In this document: in pieces, positions 1-5,344 of the stretch
Layout of the letters: every line of letters starts with the position of its first letter
Position numbering within the stretch: the stretch's first letter is position 1
Source: an uncultured Ignavibacteriales bacterium
Lineage (GTDB): Bacteria; Bacteroidota; Ignavibacteria; Ignavibacteriales; Ignavibacteriaceae
Assembly: GCA_913053915.1 (NCBI GenBank)
Contig: CAJXGP010000102.1
Span: forward strand, 1-7,060
Direction of reading: 5' to 3'
Length of the DNA: 7,060 nucleotides
The notes under the pieces: model-generated
The model's database searches: none
What the model saw: only the letters and a program-made list of their open reading frames with translations
What the model was told of the DNA's origin: nothing
Program-made: the position numbers and the translations under genes

Positions 1-14
1 TGAATTTTTAAGAT

Positions 15-48
15 ATACTCGAAAAATTAACGTGAATATTTCGAGTAT
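15..48. repeat. Inverted repeat near left edge
   Basis: ATACTCGAAA (15-24) is the exact reverse complement of TTTCGAGTAT (39-48), with a 14-base spacer. Pairing extends to 13 bp with one mismatch. No T-run follows, so this is more likely a protein-binding site, a weak hairpin or an element end than a rho-independent terminator. No gene is visible beside it. Confidence 0.55.
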
Positions 49-273
49 GTTCGGAAAATTCATGATTTTTATTTTTTCTTGCTTTAAACCGAAAACATGG
101 CTGGAAAACTACAGTCATCACTATAAATGTATCAACGTTGATAATTTTTGGGAGTTTGTTATCGGAGAAAAATAACCCATACCCCGTCCTTGTCTTTCGA
201 GGCGCAACAAGGATGTTTTTACAGTGGCATTTAATGCTCTGTTATTGAAATCATTCTCCTTTATTATCGGACT

Positions 274-314
274 CCTTTCAGGTCGGATCAGACCTGAAAG
301 GTGGAAATTTTTTT
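274..314 (+). terminator. Perfect 11-bp hairpin followed by T-run
   Basis: CCTTTCAGGTC (274-284) pairs perfectly with GACCTGAAAGG (291-301) across a 6-base loop. Six bases later comes a run of seven T (308-314). This fits a rho-independent terminator read on the plus strand, although the T-run is slightly further from the stem than usual. The gene it would terminate is not in the window. It could also be an operator, or part of a mobile-element end together with the repeats that follow. Confidence 0.5.
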
Positions 315-345
315 GCAATTGAAAAGCATCCTGAAACAACTTTTC

Positions 346-418
346 GTTCACACATCAAACGGGGCCGTTCACACAGCGAAAGGGGGTGTTTCACACATTT
401 ACAGCGGTCATTCACGCA
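346..418. repeat. Four-copy iteron-like direct repeat array
   Basis: The core TTCACACA occurs at 347-354, 368-375 and 390-397, and as TTCACGCA at 411-418. The starts are 21, 22 and 21 bases apart, that is, two helical turns, so all copies face the same side of the DNA. The spacers are also partly alike (AAACGGGG, GAAAGGGGG, ACAGCGG), giving a degenerate unit of about 21 bp. Such arrays bind replication initiators (iterons), cooperative regulators or transposases; IS21-family ends are known to carry several repeated sites. No initiator or transposase is in the window, so the function is open. Confidence 0.6.
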
Positions 419-457
419 ATAAGCCTGATAATGGCGAAAAATAAAATAAATTCTATT

Positions 458-465
458 TACATTTG
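458..465 (+). promoter_or_regulatory. Possible Bacteroidota -7 element
   Basis: TACATTTG matches the Bacteroidota -7 consensus TAnnTTTG. No convincing -33 TTTG is visible at the right distance upstream, and the start codon of the peptide gene lies about 146 bases downstream, so this is only a candidate. Confidence 0.2.
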
Positions 466-518
466 CCATGAATAAATATTCGGACAACTATTCAAAAAAA
501 AACGGACAGCCGGAACCC

Positions 519-571
519 GTTGCGCAACAAGAACCGGATGCCCGTTGAAACAGTCGGCTTATTAAGCCGGC
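519..571. repeat. Two short palindromes upstream of the GG-leader peptide
   Basis: GTTGCGCAAC (519-528) is a perfect 10-bp palindrome. GTCGGCTT (553-560) pairs with AAGCCGGC (564-571), with one G-T wobble and a 3-base loop. The second hairpin ends 40 bases ahead of the start codon at 612. Either could be an operator or a 5' UTR hairpin for the peptide gene. No T-run follows. Confidence 0.35.
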
Positions 572-611
572 GTAAAATTAGCTAACATGTTAATTTTTAA
601 AATTTTGCGTT

Positions 612-773
612 ATGAAAAAATTGGAATTAAACGCCTGGGGCGTTGAGGAAATGAATGTAAATGAAGTGATGACTATTGATGGTGGAAGTATTTCTATTAT
701 AAGAATTACCGGTGTTTTAGATGGCATAAAACACAATACTCATCTGTATCTATTTGGAATTCGAATTTTCTAA
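612..773 (+). CDS. Small double-glycine leader peptide (bacteriocin/RiPP-like precursor)
   Basis: This 53-residue ORF has the build of a Bacteroidota secreted-peptide precursor. The leader starts MKKLELNAWGVEEMN and runs to TIDGG at residues 21-25, with the acidic/hydrophobic spacing typical of leaders recognised by C39-peptidase ABC transporters. Cleavage after Gly25 would release a 28-residue peptide starting SISIIRITG and ending FGIRIF. The core has no Cys, so a lanthionine or sactipeptide product is unlikely, but it has Ser/Thr, His and many Ile/Leu. Seen: the leader and the GG. Known: such leaders direct export. Inferred: the role of the product. No transporter, maturase or immunity gene is nearby. 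There is no Shine-Dalgarno site, as expected for Bacteroidota. The gene is too short for most gene callers. Confidence 0.7.
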   Translation: MKKLELNAWGVEEMNVNEVMTIDGGSISIIRITGVLDGIKHNTHLYLFGIRIF

Positions 774-837
774 TATATTGATTATGAGGCCGTACTAGAA
801 AGTACTAAATGAAACAATAAACTTCCTCATCAAAACG

Positions 838-891
838 TCTTTGCGAGGAAATTAGGTGGGAAAAGTGTGGAAGCGACGAAGCAATCTCTCT
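838..891. repeat. Dispersed repeat resembling the TTGCGAGG...GAAGCAATCTC family
   Basis: TTTGCGAGG (about 840-848) and GCGACGAAGCAATCTC (about 873-888) frame a short interior. Together they resemble the interspersed sequences containing 'attgcgagg ... gaagcaatctc' found in many environmental genomes. Identification is from memory of the motif. A genome-wide copy count would be needed to confirm it. There is no ORF of note here. Confidence 0.4.
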
Positions 892-915
892 AATTATGAA
901 GTGCATAGACAGCCT

Positions 916-941
916 CATTTTTAGTGTGTAAACTAAAAATG
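916..941. promoter_or_regulatory. Perfect 10-bp palindrome just upstream of the secreted-protein gene
   Basis: CATTTTTAGT (916-925) and ACTAAAAATG (932-941) are exact reverse complements around a 6-base centre. The right arm ends 8 bases before the ATG at 950. The position fits an operator or a 5' hairpin controlling translation start of the downstream gene. It lacks a terminator T-tail. Confidence 0.5.
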
Positions 942-949
942 CAAATTTA

Positions 950-1546
950 ATGAAATTTAAATTATTAAAAATTTCGTTCTTTTTAATTTTGACATTGATC
1001 GGTAACTTTGCCATTGGACAAACTCATATAATTGACAAACAAGACCACTCCCCAATCCCATTTGCCCAGTTGTTTTCAGAAGGGGGACGGTTAGTGGGAA
1101 CTTCCAATATCAATGGGATTATTGATGTGAGTAATTTGTCAAAATTCGTATATAAAAGCACCAATGTTATTTATATTCAACATATTTCATACAACAACTT
1201 AAGTGTTCCGTATGACAGTTTAAAAAATACCGACACGCTTTATTTAAATGAAAAACCGGTTTTTTTACCGGAGGTAACAGTAACGGCAAAATCAGCTAAA
1301 CCGGATATTTTAGTTCTTAAAGGCTATTTTAGAAGTTATCAGTTAGAAGACAGCGTCCCTAAATACTATGTAGATGGTATCGTAGAGTATTTTATTTCAC
1401 TGAAAAATAAGAAACCATTGAAAATGAAAGTTCTTGACCACCGGTCTTATCGCAATGAAGAATTGGTAAAAAAAGAGAAACAACGGGCGTATATGGTAAG
1501 TATGGTTTCTGCCGGCGTTCCATATATTTATTCTTTGAGACAATGA
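950..1546 (+). pseudogene. Secreted carboxypeptidase-regulatory-like domain protein, 3' end missing
   Basis: The 198-residue product begins with a clear signal peptide (MKFKLLKISFFLILTLIG, then NFAIG|Q, cleavage near residue 24). Residues about 26-100 look like a carboxypeptidase-D-regulatory-like beta-sandwich (IIDKQDHSPIPFAQL ... GTSNINGIIDVSNL), common in Bacteroidota outer-membrane and surface proteins. Residues 100-190 (LKGYFRSYQLEDSVPKYYVD and following) start a further conserved region. Members I recall are much longer (400+ residues), and the reading frame stops soon after GVPYI, exactly where AT-rich block B begins, so the gene appears cut by the junction near 1530. No Shine-Dalgarno site is present, as usual in this phylum. 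The precise function is unknown. Its last 155 bases overlap the antisense tail of the ATPase ORF. Confidence 0.65.
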
Positions 1547-2504
1547 GATTTTTTTTAATCCTAAAAAATGTAGCCCTTGATTTTCCTGTTTTTTCAATAA
1601 AATATTTTATTTGCTCTCTCACAAGTGTTAATTTTTTAACAGATTCTAAATAAGATTTTTTATCTTCATCAACTTCTGTTGTTGCTTCAAAAAGTATTTC
1701 TGCTTTTCCTAAATTATATCTTACAAATGCAATTAGTTTCCTAAGAGTTCTAAAATTAAAATCTTTTGTTGCTTCATTAATTTTATTATCCAAAATATAA
1801 TTCACTTTTTCAAATTCATTCTTTTTCAAATTTTCATCTTTAACAAATCTTTTACAAATCTCAATTTTCTTTTTAAATGTTAAATCCATTCTGTAAAAAA
1901 GTAATCTTGTAAGTAATGCCCTCGTGGAAATATCATTTTCTTTACTTATCTCATTACATAAAATAATAATATTTGCTTCCATAACAAACATAGATGGAAC
2001 ATTTGCTTTATCACTTTTAGAAGAATATTGACAAATTCTTTTTCCTTCTGCTTCCCAAAGACAACCTTTTAACATAGATAAAGCAAGTTTATTTGAGAAA
2101 ATGCCTTCAGTATCATCAATAATTATTACTTTTTTATTTCTATTATTATACAAAAATTCATAAAATGCAAGAGGAGTAATATAACCATTAAAATATTCCC
2201 ATTCATTAGATTTAAAATTTTCTTTAACTGAATTAATTGTTAAAATTGTTTTTCCTAAACCCCCCTCACCAATCATTAAAAAACCATTATATTGGTTTGT
2301 AGAAAAAAGACATTTCATTAATTCTTTGGGGATTTTAAATTCTTTAATTGAATGGAATTTAGTTTTATCTTCTTTCCACTCTTTAATTTCTTTATCTGCT
2401 TCTCGCTGTTCATCACTTTTCAATACTGCAATTTCTCCATTAATTTTAAGCCCACTTTCTTTTGCCGTATTTTCCAATATCTTTTTTAATTCTTCTGTTT
2501 CCAT
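1392..2504 (-). CDS. P-loop ATPase with C-terminal HTH-like segment; tail reads through a junction
   Basis: The 370-residue product has a Walker A loop GEGGLGKT (79-86), a Walker B VIIIDD (126-131), a sensor-1-like IIILCNE (179-185) and arginines R195/R200 that could act as finger residues. Residues about 301-323 (GKSRATFFRIKKNL) look like a helix-turn-helix. The order resembles AAA-type ATPases of small plasmids, viruses and some archaeal elements, with a likely role in replication or helicase loading; this is inference from motifs. The start ATG lies 20 bases after the stop of the upstream gene, so they are probably co-transcribed. From about residue 326 on, the frame is antisense to the Bacteroidota gene at 950-1546, so the true protein probably ended differently and the last 45 or so residues are an artefact of the junction. 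Confidence 0.65.
   Translation of the reverse strand: METEELKKILENTAKESGLKINGEIAVLKSDEQREADKEIKEWKEDKTKFHSIKEFKIPKELMKCLFSTNQYNGFLMIGEGGLGKTILTINSVKENFKSNEWEYFNGYITPLAFYEFLYNNRNKKVIIIDDTEGIFSNKLALSMLKGCLWEAEGKRICQYSSKSDKANVPSMFVMEANIIILCNEISKENDISTRALLTRLLFYRMDLTFKKKIEICKRFVKDENLKKNEFEKVNYILDNKINEATKDFNFRTLRKLIAFVRYNLGKAEILFEATTEVDEDKKSYLESVKKLTLVREQIKYFIEKTGKSRATFFRIKKNLIVSKNKYMERRQKPYLPYTPVVSLFLPILHCDKTGGQELSFSMVSYFSVK
1515..1550. other. Sequence junction between blocks A and B
   Basis: A Bacteroidota-style gene on the plus strand and the ATPase ORF on the minus strand both lose sense within this interval, and base composition changes sharply to AT-rich to its right. No target-site duplication or element end is evident. 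It could be an insertion boundary, a deletion scar or an assembly join. Confidence 0.55.
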
Positions 2505-2524
2505 TTTTCGTTCTCGTTTTATTT

Positions 2525-2917
2525 TTAATTGTTAAAAACTGATTTAAGGTTAGTTTGAGGGTTCATTACAGCAACTTTTGGGATTTGGTTCTCGCTATAA
2601 TTCCCTTCAACAATATTAATATAATTATCTTGTTTCTTTTCAATATACTTATATATTATTTCTCTTTTAGTATTATTTAATCTTCTAATTTCATCTTCTG
2701 CTTTGTTTAAATGTGATTCCAAAAATCTAACCCTTTTATTTAATTCAAATAAATTGTCATCAATTACAGATGTGTTAAAATTTTCATTTGTTATATTGTA
2801 AACTTTTTGGATTGGTTTAATTTTATTAAAAAAGTGGATTCCAAAAACTAAAATTAATATTAAAGATAAAATAAAAAATATATTTATGATTTGTTGTATC
2901 CAATTTTTATTTATCAT
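2525..2917 (-). CDS. Small membrane-anchored coiled-coil protein
   Basis: This 130-residue protein has a hydrophobic segment at about residues 10-29 (IINIFFILSLILILVFGIHF), a linker, then a charged helical stretch at about 56-95 with heptad-like Leu/Ile spacing (RVRFLESHLNKAEDEIRRL). The layout is a short cytoplasmic N-terminus, one transmembrane helix and an extended coiled coil. I do not recognise the family. Its ATG overlaps the stop of the 54-aa gene upstream (ATGA), and the ATPase follows 20 bases downstream, so it belongs to the same operon. It may anchor a complex at the membrane or, in a viral reading, be a structural or spanin-like protein; neither is shown by sequence. Confidence 0.6.
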   Translation of the reverse strand: MINKNWIQQIINIFFILSLILILVFGIHFFNKIKPIQKVYNITNENFNTSVIDDNLFELNKRVRFLESHLNKAEDEIRRLNNTKREIIYKYIEKKQDNYINIVEGNYSENQIPKVAVMNPQTNLKSVFNN

Positions 2918-3078
2918 TCTAAATTTCCAGTTAATTTATCTATTAATTCAATATGCCATAATTGATATGTTTCTTTTTTAATTCCTTTTTTTAAATCTTC
3001 AATAAATTTTTTTATATCTTTTGTTTTAAATCCATTTTCATTAAATAATTTATATTCTTTTTCTTTTAATGTTTTCAT
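2914..3078 (-). CDS. 54-residue charged helical peptide, unknown
   Basis: This short ORF begins MKTLKEKEYKLFNENGF and ends LTGNLE. It is rich in Lys and Glu with regular hydrophobic positions, suggesting two or three helices; a region around KTKDIKKFIEDLKKG could be a small HTH, but this is weak. The evidence that it is a gene is architectural: its start overlaps the stop of the zinc-ribbon gene by ATGA, and its own stop overlaps the start of the membrane protein gene by ATGA. Two such couplings in a row are unlikely by chance. Function is not known. Confidence 0.55.
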   Translation of the reverse strand: MKTLKEKEYKLFNENGFKTKDIKKFIEDLKKGIKKETYQLWHIELIDKLTGNLE

Positions 3079-3215
3079 TCTAATTCTCCAGTATCTAAAT
3101 TAATACATTCATAGCAATATTGTTCATTATACATATCTTTATGATTGTTAATAACATGACATTTTTCACATTGATAATTTTTTGCTTGGGGTATTGTATA
3201 TTTTGTTAATTTCAT
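3075..3215 (-). CDS. 46-residue zinc-ribbon peptide
   Basis: The product carries two Cys pairs, CEKC (residues 16-19) and CYEC (34-37), 14 residues apart, the pattern of a treble-clef or zinc-ribbon knuckle, and two His (H20, H25) that could also bind metal. The start is the ATG directly after an in-frame TAA, and the stop forms an ATGA overlap with the 54-aa gene. Small zinc ribbons of this kind are frequent in archaeal viruses, DPANN genomes and phages as nucleic-acid or protein adaptors. The role here is inferred only. It overlaps the tail of the longer ORF ending at 3166, which supports that tail being non-native. Confidence 0.6.
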   Translation of the reverse strand: MKLTKYTIPQAKNYQCEKCHVINNHKDMYNEQYCYECINLDTGELE

Positions 3216-3519
3216 TTAAATCTCTTGTAAGTTTATTAAATTTTATTATAAATTTAATAACTGCTTGTCGCATTTTTAATTCGGAATTATTTCGTAAATT
3301 GCATAAACTACTCATTTCTATTTTCAATTTTTCAATAAATTCTTTATTGTCTATATACTCACCAGTTCGTTCCTCTTCCATTGCTATACCCAATCCAATA
3401 TCCTCAATAGCTTCAACTATAGCGTCTTCTATTAAGTCTCTTCTTGATGTTAGAACATCAATAAATGATTCCTTTATTAACTGCTTAAGTTCGTCAGAAT
3501 TTATTGTAATGGTTCCCAT
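3166..3519 (-). CDS. Antitoxin-like protein with a foreign C-terminal extension
   Basis: Residues 1-68 (starting MGTITINSDELKQLIKESF, then IVEAIEDIGLGIAMEE, then GEYIDNKEFIEKL) match a helical antitoxin family I know from environmental bacteria, where genes of about 65-75 residues end shortly after 'EF(I/L)xxL' and overlap a RelE/ParE-type toxin. Here the frame runs on for about 49 residues (MSSLCNLRNN to KKLSM) in AT-rich sequence that overlaps the zinc-ribbon gene, and no RelE-like toxin follows. I read this as an antitoxin fused to unrelated sequence at the B/C junction near 3300. The start is supported by GGGAG (3529-3533) 9 bases ahead of the ATG and by a sigma70-like promoter at 3569-3598. 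Confidence 0.6.
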   Translation of the reverse strand: MGTITINSDELKQLIKESFIDVLTSRRDLIEDAIVEAIEDIGLGIAMEEERTGEYIDNKEFIEKLKIEMSSLCNLRNNSELKMRQAVIKFIIKFNKLTRDLNEINKIYNTPSKKLSM

Positions 3520-3528
3520 AAACTTTTT

Positions 3529-3598
3529 CTCCCGGATCTATTCCTACTATAAAATTATAACATTTTAAAGTATATGATATTTGTTGTAGTGCGGTCAA
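3529..3598 (-). promoter_or_regulatory. Sigma70-like promoter and RBS for the antitoxin gene
   Basis: Read on the minus strand, TTGACC (3598-3593) and TATACT (3574-3569) are separated by 18 bases, each one base off consensus. A Shine-Dalgarno GGGAG lies at 3533-3529. The -35 box lies close to the left flank of repeat copy 1. Confidence 0.5.
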
Positions 3599-3604
3599 AC
3601 CGTC

Positions 3605-3683
3605 TATTCCTTGAAAATAAAACAGCAGTTTTAGCCGCAGATTTTCGCAGATGGGCGCAGATTTGGATTATGGCTGCAAGAAT
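3605..3683. repeat. Interspersed repeat, copy 1 (truncated)
   Basis: GCCGCAGATTTTCGCAGATG starts at 3634 and continues to GGATTATGGCTGCAAG. The flank 3605-3633 (CTT.AAAATAA..AGCAGT) is also shared with copy 2. The copy stops about 12 bases from the stop codon of the PIN toxin gene. It lacks the downstream ACAGGATTTACAGGAT part. Confidence 0.75.
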
Positions 3684-3694
3684 AGATACAAGCA

Positions 3695-4147
3695 TTACTT
3701 GACAAGATCATCAAGAACCACTATTTTGATATCCTTAACCTTCTTGAGATGATTGTCATTAGTTACAAAAGCCTTTGCCCCATTAATTAAGCCTGTTGTT
3801 ATCTGAATTGCATCTGGGGTTCTGATATTATATTTAGCTCTTAACCTTGCACTTTCAACTGCTACATTCTTATTGATGTCGGTTAAGATTAAATTATCCG
3901 AATTAGTTAGCAGGGTTTCATATTTTGCTGCCAAAGCTTCATTATTTACTTCCATTGGTTTAGTTAAAACCTCAATAAGGGTAATAAGTGAGGTATATGC
4001 AATAAAATGTCCCTCACTTATCAGTGTAAATAATGGCTCAATGGTTTCAATATAATCCTTATGTTCTTCAATGTAGTAAATAAAAGGCGATGTATCTATA
4101 GCAATAGAATTGATGCCCTTAAGTATTTTTATAAGCTTCAATTCCAC
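3695..4147 (-). CDS. VapC-like PIN-domain RNase toxin
   Basis: The complete 150-residue PIN domain has acidic residues in the expected places: D18 (IAIDTSPFIYYI), E59 (SLITLIEVL), D112 (RTPDAIQ) and D131 (FVTNDNHL). These would hold the Mg2+ needed to cut RNA, by family knowledge usually tRNA or rRNA. The 'TPDAIQ' and 'FVTND' blocks are diagnostic. The start codon is GTG at 4147-4145, overlapping the antitoxin gene by 10 bases, so translation is coupled. A truncated repeat copy lies 12 bases past the stop. The toxin appears intact; its target cannot be read from sequence. Confidence 0.88.
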   Translation of the reverse strand: MELKLIKILKGINSIAIDTSPFIYYIEEHKDYIETIEPLFTLISEGHFIAYTSLITLIEVLTKPMEVNNEALAAKYETLLTNSDNLILTDINKNVAVESARLRAKYNIRTPDAIQITTGLINGAKAFVTNDNHLKKVKDIKIVVLDDLVK

Positions 4148-4365
4148 TCTTCCCGCAGTTTATTTACATATGTTTGTGCGTCTATCCCTTTCCAAATCTT
4201 TTTCCCACATCCTCTAAGTTCAGTAATACGGTGCTTCTTATGAGAGGTCTTGAGGCCGGTTTTTAAAAGACGAACTACCTCGAGTATTTTTTCCTGCTGC
4301 TGAACTGGAAGATCTTTTATCTCCTCTATTATTCTTGTTTCTATGGATAAAGACGTTTTCAACAT
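4138..4365 (-). CDS. VapB-like antitoxin for the PIN toxin
   Basis: This 75-residue protein has an N-terminal helical part with 'IKDLPVQQQEKILEVVRLLK' (about 16-35), a pattern of DUF2281/VapB-like antitoxins, and a C-terminal block 'ELRGCGKKIWKGIDAQTYV' (49-67) ending LREEWN that I recall next to PIN toxins, where it would wrap around the toxin. It should neutralise the downstream PIN protein and probably autoregulate, though no AbrB or ribbon-helix-helix fold is obvious. The gene starts at ATG 4365 with a G-rich Shine-Dalgarno (AAGGGGGG) and has a promoter candidate upstream. It is first in the pair, the usual order for VapBC. Confidence 0.8.
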   Translation of the reverse strand: MLKTSLSIETRIIEEIKDLPVQQQEKILEVVRLLKTGLKTSHKKHRITELRGCGKKIWKGIDAQTYVNKLREEWN

Positions 4366-4415
4366 TTATCCCCCCTTCATACTCACATTATTAAATTGGA
4401 CTATATTTCAATTCT

Positions 4416-4444
4416 ACCATATCATAACAAGTATTTTTTATCAA
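4416..4444 (-). promoter_or_regulatory. Promoter candidate for the VapB/VapC-like pair
   Basis: On the minus strand TTGATA (4444-4439) and TATGGT (4421-4416) are 17 bases apart. The -10 is weak. A second AT-rich hexamer, TATAGT, lies further downstream. The transcript would begin about 40 bases ahead of the antitoxin start. Confidence 0.4.
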
Positions 4445-4462
4445 AAGTTCTACCTCGTCCAT

Positions 4463-4674
4463 CCTTCAAAAATAAGTAGCAGTATCAACCGCAGATTTTC
4501 GCAGATGGGCGCGGATTTGGGTTATGGCTGCAAAAATTGATCAAGGACACAAAGGGATTTCTTTTTAGACAGGATTTACAGGATTTACAGGATAACTGAT
4601 TAATTTCAGGACTTTTTAAACGGTAAGATTCTCTTTGCTTTATTTTATTCCTTTATCCTGTTAATCCTGTCTGA
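4463..4674. repeat. Interspersed repeat, copy 2 (longest)
   Basis: Order within the copy: left flank CTTCAAAAATAAGTAGCAGT, CCGCAGATTTTCGCAG (4489-4504), GGGTTATGGCTGCAAAAATT, GATCAAGGACACAAAGGG, three ACAGGATTT-like units (4567-4594), GGACTTTTTAAACGG, and an inverted block TATCCTGTTAATCCTGTCT (4654-4672). The last block is nearly the reverse complement of the ACAGGAT units, so the right half can fold into a long hairpin. It lies just downstream of the hicA stop at 4724. Confidence 0.8.
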
Positions 4675-4723
4675 AAGGGTCTTTCTGTTCAAGGTCAAAA
4701 AGTTTACCAGATGGGTAGAGGCA

Positions 4724-4948
4724 CTATTCCCCTTTTCTGATCCATTCAGCCCTTGTTATTCCTGCCTGTCTGAGTATTCTTATTAACAGATCAACACCTA
4801 TTTTCTGCTTATGAGGATTGGGAACAGTTAGCCTTAAATTGCCCTTTAGCATGTACAGATGTTTTCCTCCACCATAAGGCCCCTCAAATCCAAACATTTT
4901 AAGTCTCTTTACGAGTTCACTACAAGATACGGGGACCAGTTTTGACAT
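4724..4948 (-). CDS. hicA: HicA-family mRNA interferase toxin
   Basis: This 74-residue protein of the typical HicA length has the double-stranded-RNA-binding-like fold pattern: helix (SELVKRLKMFGFE, 10-22), the catalytic-loop motif GGGKHLYML with His30 as the expected catalytic residue, the strand NLRLTVPNPH (37-46) and the C-terminal helix LLIRILRQAGI. By family knowledge it cleaves mRNA and tmRNA. Its ATG follows the stop codon of the HicB gene with no spacer (4949/4948), implying coupled translation. The antitoxin comes first, the reverse of the classical hicA-hicB order. Confidence 0.88.
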   Translation of the reverse strand: MSKLVPVSCSELVKRLKMFGFEGPYGGGKHLYMLKGNLRLTVPNPHKQKIGVDLLIRILRQAGITRAEWIRKGE

Positions 4949-5197
4949 TTATACAGAGGCTTCCTCAATCTCTTTTATCTCAACATCACCGAGTTTCGGA
5001 ATCGGCAGCCCCTTTTTAATACTTAATAGTATCCAGCCTTCTATAACATCCTTAAGGTTACTTCTACATTCTTCGAGGGTCTCACCTGTTGCCCATACAC
5101 CCTTCAGTTCCTTAACCTCGCCATAATATGGCTCTTCACCCTCTATAATCTCATACCGTGCCCTTCCTAAGGCTTCTTCAATATACTCTGTTAACAT
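4949..5197 (-). CDS. hicB: HicB-family antitoxin
   Basis: This 82-residue partner has the partial RNase-H-like fold of HicB proteins: YEIIEGEEPYYGEVKELKGV (15-34), then WATGETLEECRSNLKDVIEG (35-54), a close family match, and LGDVEIKEI near the end. It has no added ribbon-helix-helix or Xre domain, so DNA binding, if any, would need the toxin complex. The start ATG is at 5197, with the weak ribosome site AGGG/AGAG just upstream and a promoter whose -35 lies in the G-rich short-repeat tract. Confidence 0.88.
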   Translation of the reverse strand: MLTEYIEEALGRARYEIIEGEEPYYGEVKELKGVWATGETLEECRSNLKDVIEGWILLSIKKGLPIPKLGDVEIKEIEEASV

Positions 5198-5247
5198 TGC
5201 TCTACCCTTTCTTTCATCTTTAGCCGGTTTGGATGCTTCTGTTTATC

Positions 5248-5276
5248 ATTTTAACATAAAGCTGGCAAGTGGGCAA
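5248..5276 (-). promoter_or_regulatory. Promoter candidate for hicBA, -35 in short-repeat tract
   Basis: On the minus strand TTGCCC (5276-5271) and TAAAAT (5253-5248) are separated by exactly 17 bases. TAAAAT is one base off the sigma70 -10 consensus. The -35 box lies in the GGCAAG-rich repeats, so the repeat tract may contribute to expression. Confidence 0.4.
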
Positions 5277-5344
5277 GCTGGCAAGGGAACAGGCTATCAA
5301 GCGGGCAGGCTTGCAGGCTATCAAGATACAAGGCGGGCAGCGGG
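5261..5344. repeat. Degenerate short tandem repeats (GGCAAG/GGCAGG type)
   Basis: Units such as GCTGGCAAG, GGGCAAGCTGGCAAG and GGGCAGG follow one another, and AGGCTATCAAG occurs twice (5291-5301, 5315-5325). The tract leads directly into repeat copy 3. A shorter trace (GGTGGGCAGGTG, about 6319-6330) sits at the same place next to copy 4, so the tract may be part of a larger mobile unit. Confidence 0.6.

Noticed and set aside
121..351. Minus-strand ORF of 76 residues
   Set aside because: It runs through the perfect hairpin at 274-301 and its T-run, has no ribosome site and no recognisable domain; it is most likely a chance frame.
346..418. CRISPR array
   Set aside because: The cores are only 8-9 bases, spacers about 13 bases and partly alike, and no cas gene is present.
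278..487. Minus-strand ORF of 69 residues
   Set aside because: Its sequence is set by the iteron-like array and the hairpin; the Cys-rich stretch comes from the repeats, not from a protein family.
1397..1597. Minus-strand ORF of 66 residues
   Set aside because: It lies within the ATPase ORF in another frame and spans the junction.
3182..3568. Plus-strand ORF of 128 residues
   Set aside because: It is the antisense shadow of the antitoxin gene; its hydrophobic look comes from the complementary codons.
4343..4540. Plus-strand ORF of 65 residues
   Set aside because: It covers the promoter of the VapB-like gene and the start of repeat copy 2, with no domain.
4567..4672. Repeat hairpin as a rho-independent terminator for hicBA
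   Set aside because: Neither strand has a T-run after the stem; reading on the minus strand the stem is followed by A residues.
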